Source: JAGVSR01 sp033765145 (GTDB lineage Bacteria > Pseudomonadota > Alphaproteobacteria > Rhizobiales > Hyphomicrobiaceae). Taken from it: DNA of 64,000 nucleotides. Shown here piece after piece: positions 1 through 6,675 of this stretch. Under the pieces are notes generated by a model. It searched no databases. It was not told where the DNA came from and saw nothing but the letters and a program-made list of their open reading frames with translations. Location of the stretch: contig JANRIH010000011.1 in the NCBI GenBank assembly GCA_033765145.1, forward strand, positions 1-64,000, given 5' to 3'. Within the stretch, counting starts at the first letter, position 1. Each line of letters starts with the position of its first letter. A program made the position numbers and the translations under genes.

Positions 1-92
1 TCGATTTCCTCGTCGCCGGCGACGACCGCCGCATCCCCGTCCGCGTCGACGGTTTCACGCTGGTGAGATTCGAAAACAGGGGGCGCGGGTAA
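1..92 (+). CDS. 3' end of an unidentified phage/element gene
   Basis: An open frame enters from the left edge and ends at the TAA at 90-92, whose last A is the first base of the next ATG. The visible 29 codons read DFLVAGDDRRIPVRVDGF and then a short basic tail. Too little is visible to assign a family. Tight stop/start coupling to the following gene places it in the same transcription unit. Confidence 0.6.
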   Translation, partial: DFLVAGDDRRIPVRVDGFTLVRFENRGRG

Positions 93-718
93 TGGCTGTG
101 CTTATTCCACTCGGCGGGACGATGCAAATCATCGACATGACGACCGGTCACGTCGAGGAAAAGGCGTCCGGCATGATGCTGCTGCCGGCCGCGCCGGGCA
201 AATGTCCGGAGTGTGCAGCCGATCATCCGCCCGAGTGGCCACACAACGCGCAGTCTCTGTTCTATCAGATGCGGTTCCATGCCGAGCACAAGCGCTGGCC
301 CGTGTGGGCCGATGCGCTAGCGCACTGCGCGCCGGAGATGCGCGCGGCGTGGGAGGCGGAGCTTCGCGCGCGCGGCCACTGGAAAGAGCCAGAGCCGCCA
401 GCGCCGCCGAAGCGTGAGGCGCCGGTGCCGCCCGATGCGCTGTTGCAGCCAGGCGCGGAATTGAATGTTCAGGACGAGACGGGCGGCCCTGATCGTCCCG
501 GAAAAATCCTCGCGGTCGTGCCGCCCGGAGTTCCGGTCGAGATCGCGATCGCCGAGCAGACCGGCCAGCCGCGGCCGTCCAGCTATTACGAGAACCGCTG
601 CCGATCCACGCAGTACGTCATCGAGGTGGCGGAAGCCGACGGCACGACGAAGCGCGGCGTGATCAAGCAGAAAGCGCTCGCGAAGGGTCTCAAGAACGCA
701 GCGCCGAGGGGGGCATGA
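92..718 (+). CDS. hypothetical prophage protein with CPxC zinc-knuckle-like motif
   Basis: 208 residues. The ATG overlaps the preceding TAA by one base and has a purine-rich GGGGGCGCGGG stretch upstream. Near residue 40 there is a CPECAADHPPEWPHN motif (two Cys, several His) that could bind a metal, followed by a Trp/His-rich segment typical of small phage accessory proteins. The middle is proline-rich (residues about 98-118) and the C-terminus is basic. An internal ATG at 122 is an alternative start. I recognise the general type (hypothetical proteins in alphaproteobacterial prophages) but know no function. It sits in a chain of overlapping genes leading to the integrase. Confidence 0.65.
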   Translation: MAVLIPLGGTMQIIDMTTGHVEEKASGMMLLPAAPGKCPECAADHPPEWPHNAQSLFYQMRFHAEHKRWPVWADALAHCAPEMRAAWEAELRARGHWKEPEPPAPPKREAPVPPDALLQPGAELNVQDETGGPDRPGKILAVVPPGVPVEIAIAEQTGQPRPSSYYENRCRSTQYVIEVAEADGTTKRGVIKQKALAKGLKNAAPRGA

Positions 719-966
719 TGACCCGCCCCACCTTCACGCTGACCGCTGAAATCCGCACCTCGACGGAGCGCGGGCTCGCGCTCTTCCAGGGCGACACGCA
801 CGACGTCGTCGACGAGCGCACGGGCGAGATCACCACGCGCGATCATTTCGTGTGGGTGCCGAAGTCGCAGGTCACGATCGCGCGCGAATGGCGCGGGCCG
901 AAGGGCGAGCGCATGGCCGAGATCGAGATGCCCGAGTGGCTCGCGAAAGAAAAGGAGATGGTGTGA
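715..966 (+). CDS. small hypothetical prophage protein
   Basis: 83 residues, starting in an ATGATGA overlap with the previous stop; the second ATG at 718 is an equally possible start. The sequence is a mixture of short beta-like stretches (FTLTAEIRTS, FVWVPKSQVTIARE) and charged residues. It ends at the TGA at 964-966, which overlaps the next ATG. No family is recognised. Its coding status rests on the unbroken stop/start coupling with its neighbours and on codon usage matching theirs. Confidence 0.6.
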   Translation: MMTRPTFTLTAEIRTSTERGLALFQGDTHDVVDERTGEITTRDHFVWVPKSQVTIAREWRGPKGERMAEIEMPEWLAKEKEMV

Positions 967-1169
967 TGTCCTTTGAGACGAGTGGAATGTCGTGGTTGTC
1001 GGCCGCGATCGAGCGCGCGGAGCGAGCCGCGGCCAAGTTGAGATCGATCAGGGCGCGTCCGACCACGAAATTCGCGGAGAATGAGTTGCTCGAGGCCGAG
1101 GATGAATTACGGGCGGCGGCGGAGCATTGTGCCGACAGCGTGAGATCATTTCGGCGGGAGCGCGTGTGA
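966..1169 (+). CDS. small helical hypothetical protein
   Basis: 67 residues. The ATG at 966 overlaps the preceding TGA. The product is almost entirely alpha-helical and charged, with heptad-like AIERAERAAAKLRSIRARP followed by ENELLEAEDELRAAAEH, suggesting a short coiled coil. The same open frame extends upstream to 852, but that part overlaps the previous gene, and the coupled ATG is the natural start. No function can be assigned. Confidence 0.5.
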   Translation: MSFETSGMSWLSAAIERAERAAAKLRSIRARPTTKFAENELLEAEDELRAAAEHCADSVRSFRRERV

Positions 1170-1609
1170 TGGATACATTAGCAGAGCTCGTCGACTCGCC
1201 ACGCGAGGTCCAATCGGCGCCGATGACACTTGAGCGAGCCTATGCGCTCAACAGCGCGATGGTCGCGCTGTTTTTTAACAGCGAGGGGCTCAGAGAGATC
1301 TCAAAAGAGACGCTCGCTTTATTGCGCAAAGCCTCGCTTCTTGAACTAGCGCAGGCCGGTGCGCTCGTGAAGGAACACGAGGAGCGGCAGCAGCCGGGCG
1401 AAAACGGACGCCGATCGCACTCGTTCAAATGCGACGACCGCCTCGTCGCCGCGATCTACGCCTTCCTTCATTTCACGCTGCCGCCAGCATCGAGCCCGTT
1501 CGACGACGACTACGTGATTCTGAAACTCAGAGACACGAACTACACCCATTTCCTGATCTCCGGCGCGCGCGAGAGCGACGCCAAAGACGACGAGGATGAA
1601 GACGCCTGA
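1169..1609 (+). CDS. hypothetical prophage protein
   Basis: 146 residues, starting at an ATG that overlaps the preceding TGA (GTGATGG). The N-terminal half is helical and leucine/alanine-rich; the centre contains a charged segment (KEHEERQQPGENGRRSHSF); the C-terminus is strongly acidic (DAKDDEDEDA). It ends in another TGATG overlap with the DUF4326-ASCH gene. The acidic tail and small size are common in phage accessory genes, but no family is recognised. Confidence 0.55.
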   Translation: MDTLAELVDSPREVQSAPMTLERAYALNSAMVALFFNSEGLREISKETLALLRKASLLELAQAGALVKEHEERQQPGENGRRSHSFKCDDRLVAAIYAFLHFTLPPASSPFDDDYVILKLRDTNYTHFLISGARESDAKDDEDEDA

Positions 1610-2469
1610 TGCCCCGCCGCCTTCGCATCTCGCGCGCCAGAGGCGCACATCTCCCGCCCGGCGCCGTTCGCGTCGATCGCGCGACCGTGTTCGGCAACCC
1701 GTTCCGCGCCGATGATCCACACCCCGTCGCCGTGGCGGCCGGGATGCCCAGCGCGGCAGCGGCGTTCCGTGCGTGGCTCACCGGATCGCATGCGGATGTC
1801 GCGGCGCTCTACCCGGAGCGCAAAGCCACCCTGCTCTCGCGTCTCGACGAGCTGCACGGCCGCGATCTCGCCTGTTGGTGCGGGCCCACCGATGAGTGCC
1901 ACGCCGACGTGCTGATCGACGTCGCCAACGGGCCGCCAAGGATGAGAGAGTGGACGCCGCCATCTCCCCTCCCCCACGATCTCCCGCCGCTGGCTTTGTC
2001 CGTCCGCCAGCCGTGGGCGTGGGCCATCCTGCACGCCGGGAAGGACATCGAGAACCGCTCCTGGCAGGCGGTCAATCACGGGCTCCGCCAACGCGGGCGG
2101 ATCGCGGTCCACGCCGCTGCCGGCATGACCAAAGACGAATATTGGGAGGCGCGGGAGTTTATCGACAGGCTTGGGTACACGTGCCCTGATCCGCACGCGC
2201 TCTTTCGCGGCGGCATCTGCGGCAGCGTCGAGGTGATCGATGTGGTCGGGCGCTCCGACAGCCCATGGTTTTTTGGCCCGCGCGGGCTCGTGCTGCGCGA
2301 GCCTCGGACGTGTCCATTCGTGCCCGCAAAGGGTGCGCTCGGATATTTCCGCTGGTCTCGCGGCGACGAGGCCGATGTCCCGCCGCCAGCGAAGTGGATG
2401 CGGCCCGCAGACCCGGTCCCAGCATCGACAATCGACCCCGAGCCGTCGCTTCCATTGGGGGATGTGTGA
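1609..2469 (+). CDS. DUF4326-ASCH domain fusion protein
   Basis: 286 residues. Residues about 15-105 match the DUF4326 pattern: RATVFGNPF near the start and ending in DLACWCGPTDECHADVL, whose Cys/His cluster is typical of that phage-associated family. Residues about 125-265 look like an ASCH (PUA-fold, RNA/nucleotide-binding) domain: LSVRQPWAWAILHAGKDIENRSW, then RGRIAVHA, then ICGSVEVIDVV and ALGYFRW. Both families occur separately in phages and are thought to handle nucleic acids or nucleotides; that they act together here is inference from the fusion. The start ATG overlaps the preceding TGA. The linker (DVANGPPRMREWTPPSP) is proline-rich. Confidence 0.75.
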   Translation: MPRRLRISRARGAHLPPGAVRVDRATVFGNPFRADDPHPVAVAAGMPSAAAAFRAWLTGSHADVAALYPERKATLLSRLDELHGRDLACWCGPTDECHADVLIDVANGPPRMREWTPPSPLPHDLPPLALSVRQPWAWAILHAGKDIENRSWQAVNHGLRQRGRIAVHAAAGMTKDEYWEAREFIDRLGYTCPDPHALFRGGICGSVEVIDVVGRSDSPWFFGPRGLVLREPRTCPFVPAKGALGYFRWSRGDEADVPPPAKWMRPADPVPASTIDPEPSLPLGDV

Positions 2470-2735
2470 TGCCACCCGCCCGGCACCCGCTGCCGCCGTC
2501 CCTTCCGCCGCGCGGACTCGCCCGCGAGGAAGCGGCGGCGTATTTGGGTCTGGGCGCGACTCTCTTCGACCAGATGGTGCGCGACGGCCGCATGCCACGG
2601 CCGCGCGTTGCCAACGCCCGGCGCGTGTGGGATCGGCTCGAACTTGACAGCGCCTTCGCGGCGTTGCCCCATGCCGGGGACGGCGTCGCCGCCGGCGAGC
2701 CCGCCGACGGCGATCAGTGGGCCGTCGCGCTGTGA
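2469..2735 (+). CDS. helix-turn-helix excisionase/AlpA-like protein
   Basis: 88 residues, with its ATG overlapping the previous TGA. After a proline-rich N-terminus it carries a MerR/AlpA-type winged-helix motif: LAREEAAAYLGLGATLFDQM, then DGRMPRPRVANARRVWDRLEL. This is the usual shape of phage excisionases and of small DNA-binding partners of tyrosine integrases. The integrase follows directly. Its probable role is recombination directionality or control of the integrase promoter; which of the two cannot be read from sequence. Confidence 0.7.
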   Translation: MPPARHPLPPSLPPRGLAREEAAAYLGLGATLFDQMVRDGRMPRPRVANARRVWDRLELDSAFAALPHAGDGVAAGEPADGDQWAVAL

Positions 2736-2749
2736 GCGTCGAGGGAACC

Positions 2750-3961
2750 ATGGCGACCGTCAGGCTCCGCCACGTCACGCAAGACCGCGACCGGCACGGT
2801 AACGTCCGGCACTATTTCCGCGTGGCCGGCCGGCCGAAGGTGCGGCTCGCCGGTCCGCCGGGATCAGCCGCTTATGCCACACACTATGCCGCATGCCGCG
2901 CAGCGCTCGCGAGCGGCGAACCGTGCCCGCCGGCCCGACAGTTTATGCCGGGTGCGGCGTCACAGGCGGAGCCGCCGGCATCGGCGCCCGCGCGCCCCAC
3001 GCCCGGCACGTGGCGCTGGTTGGCGACGGACTATTTCCGATCGGCCGCTTTCCGCGCACTTGGGCCGACGACCCAGCGCACGACGCGCGCCAAACTCGAA
3101 TCGACGTTCGACGAAGCGATCGCGCCAGGATCTGAGCGGACATTCGGCGAGATGCCGCTGGCCAAATTCGGGCGCCAGGCCGTGGTGGTTCTCCGCGATC
3201 GGAAAAGCGCGTTTCCAGAAGCCGCCAACAACCGCCTCAAATCGATCCGCCGCGTGTTCCGGTGGGCACTCGGCGGCGGCACGGACGTGGTTCGCGTCGA
3301 CCCGACGCGGGACGTCGCGCGGATCAGGGTCGCGTCGCTCGGATTCCACACGTGGACGGTCGGCGAGGTCGAGGCCTATCGCGCACATCACCCCGTCGGC
3401 ACAACGGCCCGCCTCGCTCTCGAGATGCTGCTGCTGCTCGGCGTCCGCCGGTCCGACGTCGTGCGGATCGGCCGGCAGCATCGCCGCGGAGACACGATCC
3501 GTTTCGTCCCCGTCAAGGGATCGCGCCGCGCGCCGCAGATGCTGGTGCTCCCAATCCTCCCGGAGCTGTCCGCCGTCATCGACGCGACGAGGACAGGCGA
3601 TCTCGCCTATCTCGTCACCGCATACGGCAGGCCATTCTCGCCCGCCGGCTTCGGCAACCGCTTCCGCGCGTGGTGCGATGCGGCGGGCCTCCGACACTGT
3701 TCGGCGCACGGCCTGCGCAAGGCGGGCGCGACGATCGCCGCCGAGAACGGCGCCACGACACACCAGTTGATGGCCATATTCGGATGGCGCTCTTTTTCAG
3801 AGGCCGAGCGCTACACGAAAGCGGCGCGCCAGAAATCACTTGCCGACGGGGCCATGGGACTGCTCATCGACCGATCAGCCCCGGAAGTGGGACAGGCGCG
3901 GACGGAACCGCTTGAAAAGCCACGCAAGACATCGCCGTCCCACTCTCGGATAAAACGCTAA
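2750..3961 (+). CDS. int: tyrosine recombinase (phage-type integrase)
   Basis: 403 residues from the ATG at 2750, which has GAGGGA upstream. In-frame GTGs at 2717 and 2732 (the latter overlapping the preceding stop) are alternatives. The N-terminal part resembles an arm/core-binding domain. The C-terminal catalytic domain shows the family residues: Arg in LLGVRRSDVVRI, Lys in PVKGSRRAP, the HxLR box in CSAHGLRKAGATIA, a Trp in IFGWRSFSEAERY, and the Tyr nucleophile in that last motif. Tyrosine recombinases integrate and excise mobile elements through short att sites. Its place at the end of a compact gene chain, next to chromosomal genes, marks the element boundary. Confidence 0.92.
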   Translation: MATVRLRHVTQDRDRHGNVRHYFRVAGRPKVRLAGPPGSAAYATHYAACRAALASGEPCPPARQFMPGAASQAEPPASAPARPTPGTWRWLATDYFRSAAFRALGPTTQRTTRAKLESTFDEAIAPGSERTFGEMPLAKFGRQAVVVLRDRKSAFPEAANNRLKSIRRVFRWALGGGTDVVRVDPTRDVARIRVASLGFHTWTVGEVEAYRAHHPVGTTARLALEMLLLLGVRRSDVVRIGRQHRRGDTIRFVPVKGSRRAPQMLVLPILPELSAVIDATRTGDLAYLVTAYGRPFSPAGFGNRFRAWCDAAGLRHCSAHGLRKAGATIAAENGATTHQLMAIFGWRSFSEAERYTKAARQKSLADGAMGLLIDRSAPEVGQARTEPLEKPRKTSPSHSRIKR

Positions 3962-4228
3962 CATGACACACTATAAGCACCTCCCTACGGGGCGCCAATT
4001 TTTCTGCAACTATGGACACGTCTTCAGTCTGGGCGCTGGCGATTGCGGTCGCCTGAGTGCGTTTGAGCGCAACCCGCCAAACGCGTCCGCGTGCACCGAT
4101 CGAATTGCGTCATCCTACACGATCAGAATGTCCACAGCGGTCAGCGCCATCTGCGGCGCGAGCAGCGCGAACCGGGTGGCCGCAGTCACTCCGCTGCCGT
4201 AGACTTCGAACACTACGCGTGGTCTGCG
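3962..4228. other. non-coding junction between mobile element and chromosome
   Basis: About 270 bases between the integrase stop and the first siderophore-locus gene. No convincing gene, tRNA or terminator was seen. The element/host attachment site should lie here or just beyond, but the other end of the element is outside the window, so the repeated core cannot be identified. Confidence 0.4.
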
Positions 4229-4621
4229 TCATTGACGTCGTCGATTGCAGATTGTTGTCAGCCCCGCGATGCAGCCGTCGAGCGCGCGCATCGCGCTTGT
4301 CACGGTCGGGGACGCGTCGAGCCGCCGCGACAGCGCATCGATCTGCCGATCGACGGCGATCGCCGGCCGCCGGACCGCGATGATCCACCCAGCGACGGAC
4401 AGCGCGCCGAGCCACAGCATGATCGGCGCCGTCTCCTGGCGCGCGAGAAGCGCCATCGGCGGAACGAGGATCAGGAGCCAGGCGACGATCCGCAGGGCGC
4501 GCGATTCATGTCGTGGCGGCAGATTGAACGCGCGGCGGCGCTTCCCATCGCTGGACGCGATCAGCGCTATCCCCAGGAGAGAAACGACGATCGCAAGGAC
4601 GGCGGCGAGGTTCGCGCTCAT
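4229..4621 (-). CDS. DUF3325-like small membrane protein of siderophore locus
   Basis: 130 residues starting at the ATG at 4621, which overlaps the stop of the PepSY gene (4618-4620) in an ATGA arrangement. Three hydrophobic helices are visible: LAAVLAIVVSLLGIALIAS, LRIVAWLLILVPPMALLA and IMLWLGALSVAGWIIAVR. Small three-helix proteins of this type (DUF3325) commonly sit behind PepSY-domain reductases and DUF3649 proteins in ferric-siderophore loci, as in the Pseudomonas fpvGHJK group. The assignment is by size, topology and position, not by a diagnostic motif. The C-terminal ~35 residues are a soluble tail. Confidence 0.65.
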   Translation of the reverse strand: MSANLAAVLAIVVSLLGIALIASSDGKRRRAFNLPPRHESRALRIVAWLLILVPPMALLARQETAPIMLWLGALSVAGWIIAVRRPAIAVDRQIDALSRRLDASPTVTSAMRALDGCIAGLTTICNRRRQ

Positions 4622-6231
4622 TCGGCCGGCTCGGGTTGCTCGCGGTCTGGTCGCTCGCGGTGCAGGTTTCGCGTTCGCAGCCACCGGGGTAGGGGCGCAC
4701 CGAGCCAGAGCCACACGAGGGCCGACGCCGCGATGATGAGCAACAGGTCGATCGAGACGATCACGGGCTCACCCATCGCGAGGGCTCCGCCCCACGAGCG
4801 GCCGCCAGCGAGCATTCGCGCGACCGGCAACAGGCCAGCCGCGATGGCATTGCAGAGCATCAGCCCGCGCGACAGCTTCGTCCGGTCCGGAACCGCGATC
4901 GTCACGCACACGATGGCGAGCGAGGCGAGGAAGAAGCCGGCGGGCGTCGACGTCGTGGTATCGGCATGGCCGACGGCCTGAAAGTAACTGAGTGCCGAGA
5001 CCAGCATCGCGAGGGGCAGACCGTAGCCGATCATCGGCACGATGCGGGCCCACGGCGCCCACGCCGGATCTGCGGCACGGCGCGTGAACCACATCTCCAT
5101 GCCGGTGAGGATCACGTAGCAACTGGCGAGGCCAAGCGAGAGCCAGATCACTTTCGACACGATCCCAGCGAAGACGCCAAAGTGAAGTGCGGCAAGGACC
5201 ATGTAGGCCGTGTTGCCGAGAGATGGCCGAGTACCGAGTCCCGGCTTCTCGCCTTCAAACGCGCCGTTCACGCCATGATAGCCGTATTGAATCCATCCGA
5301 GATCGCCTTCGGGCGGAAGAAACCACACGCCAATGCTCGCGTCGGCCCGGCCCCAGTGCTCGACTTCGAGAAACGTCGGGTCGGAGCCCGCGCGGCGCTG
5401 CCCGTCGGCAAGGACGGCATCGAGGTTCGTCACGACCGCCGGCCGCTTGTCCTCTGTCGCGGGCGCGCCGCTCAGGATCTCGCCGACGCGCTCCTGATCG
5501 CCGCCGTAGGCGCTCAACGCCATGAGCGGGACGCCGAAGGAGAACGCGAACGACAGCATGGATCCCGAAAACGCGAGCAGAAAGGCGAAGGGCAGGCCCC
5601 AGCTTCCCGCGAGGATGTGGCGGTCGCGGGCATGGAGAAGGATATTGCCGGGGCGCGGAGCGACGAAGATGTCCTTCAGGAGATGGCGGTGCATGATGAG
5701 GCCGCTCACCGCCGCCACCATCATCGCGAGTCCAAGGAAGCCCGTCAGGATCAAACCCCAGGGCGCCGGGACATAAAGCTGGACATGGAGATCGACGAGG
5801 AAGCGCTGCAACGCGCTCTTCTGGTCCTTGCCGAACACGTCGTCCGACCATCCCTCGATGCGCGAGACGACCTTGCCGCTCTCTGGCGCGACGAGAAAGC
5901 GAACGCCCTTCTCACCCAATTCGCCGTCGAGCTTTTTCTCGTGGGTGTGAAAGAAGACCGACAGCGTGCCGTCCGGGACGATGAAAATGCCGACGTCGTC
6001 GCGGTACTTCGCGTCCACGGTCTCGGCGAGACCACGGATGGTGCGGTCCACCGGTTGCGTGAGGCCCTTCTGGTTCGCGGCGCCGCCCACGGACCATACG
6101 CCGATCTCGCGCGCGAATACGGCGATCGCGCCGGTCAGCACGAGCGTGTAGAGGAGAAGACCGAGCGCCAGTCCCGACCACCCATGGATGGCGAAGAGCC
6201 GCTTCGTCTTCTTCTGTTCGAGGAAGCTCAT
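4618..6231 (-). CDS. PepSY-domain inner-membrane ferric-siderophore reductase
   Basis: 537 residues. The N-terminus has the family pattern of basic residues followed by FAIHGWSGLALGLLLYTLVL (first membrane helix). A large periplasmic PepSY region follows, then helices with conserved histidines (for example LTGFLGLAMMVAAVSGLIMHRH, where H may ligate haem) and several more helices towards the C-terminus. PepSY-TM proteins such as FpvG and FoxB reduce ferric siderophores at the periplasmic face of the inner membrane to release iron. Here it lies between DUF3325 and DUF3649 genes and downstream of a TonB-dependent siderophore receptor, supporting that role. The substrate is not known. Confidence 0.85.
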   Translation of the reverse strand: MSFLEQKKTKRLFAIHGWSGLALGLLLYTLVLTGAIAVFAREIGVWSVGGAANQKGLTQPVDRTIRGLAETVDAKYRDDVGIFIVPDGTLSVFFHTHEKKLDGELGEKGVRFLVAPESGKVVSRIEGWSDDVFGKDQKSALQRFLVDLHVQLYVPAPWGLILTGFLGLAMMVAAVSGLIMHRHLLKDIFVAPRPGNILLHARDRHILAGSWGLPFAFLLAFSGSMLSFAFSFGVPLMALSAYGGDQERVGEILSGAPATEDKRPAVVTNLDAVLADGQRRAGSDPTFLEVEHWGRADASIGVWFLPPEGDLGWIQYGYHGVNGAFEGEKPGLGTRPSLGNTAYMVLAALHFGVFAGIVSKVIWLSLGLASCYVILTGMEMWFTRRAADPAWAPWARIVPMIGYGLPLAMLVSALSYFQAVGHADTTTSTPAGFFLASLAIVCVTIAVPDRTKLSRGLMLCNAIAAGLLPVARMLAGGRSWGGALAMGEPVIVSIDLLLIIAASALVWLWLGAPLPRWLRTRNLHRERPDREQPEPAE

Positions 6232-6253
6232 GTGGGCGTGGCACTCCGCAGGA

Positions 6254-6532
6254 TCAGGAAAGAATGGCGAGCGACACGGCGATCACCGCGAGCTGTGCGA
6301 CCGTCACGACGGCGAGAGTTTTCGCCGCACGCGGCACGTCGTCGGCGAGGCAGGCATAGAAGAACGAAATCGACCAGACTAGCGGAAACGCGATGACGGG
6401 AAGCACGAGGTTGTCGATGCGGCCGGCGCCTGCGGGGACGTAGTGGGGCATGGCGGCCAGAGTTGTCACGGCCGCGGCGAGCGCCAGGGGGCCAGCGACA
6501 AGTGCACGATGCATCGGTTCGCTCAAGCGCAT
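6254..6532 (-). CDS. DUF3649-like membrane protein of siderophore locus
   Basis: 92 residues from the ATG at 6532; an ATG at 6562 gives ten more residues and cannot be excluded. The sequence has three hydrophobic segments: ALVAGPLALAAAVTTLAAM, LVLPVIAFPLVWSISFFYAC and TLAVVTVAQLAVIAVSLAIL. DUF3649 proteins of this size regularly precede PepSY reductase genes in siderophore uptake operons; they are thought to belong to the same inner-membrane complex. Only 22 bases separate it from the PepSY start, so the two are very probably co-transcribed. Confidence 0.7.
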   Translation of the reverse strand: MRLSEPMHRALVAGPLALAAAVTTLAAMPHYVPAGAGRIDNLVLPVIAFPLVWSISFFYACLADDVPRAAKTLAVVTVAQLAVIAVSLAILS

Positions 6533-6584
6533 GGTCGTTCCGCAAGGATGTCCGCTATGCATACTGTTTCCATCCAGTTTCAAG

Positions 6585-6617
6585 CGACGGCCAGCTCTCG
6601 TCAAGAGCCGGCCGTCG
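6585..6617 (-). terminator. hairpin downstream of the TonB receptor gene
   Basis: An inverted repeat with arms CGACGGCC-A-GCTCT and AGAGC-C-GGCCGTCG (one mismatch) and a five-base loop. It lies between the receptor stop and the DUF3649 start. There is no long T-run on the minus strand, so it may attenuate rather than fully terminate, letting the receptor be expressed above the reductase genes. Confidence 0.5.
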
Positions 6618-6675
6618 CGACGCCGCGTGTGACGCACGGGACGGGAAGGGAGGCGTCACGGTCGGCGCGGATCGA

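Noticed and set aside
3962..4228. tRNA or clear attachment site after the integrase
   Set aside because: No cloverleaf or repeated core can be seen, and the other end of the element is outside the window.
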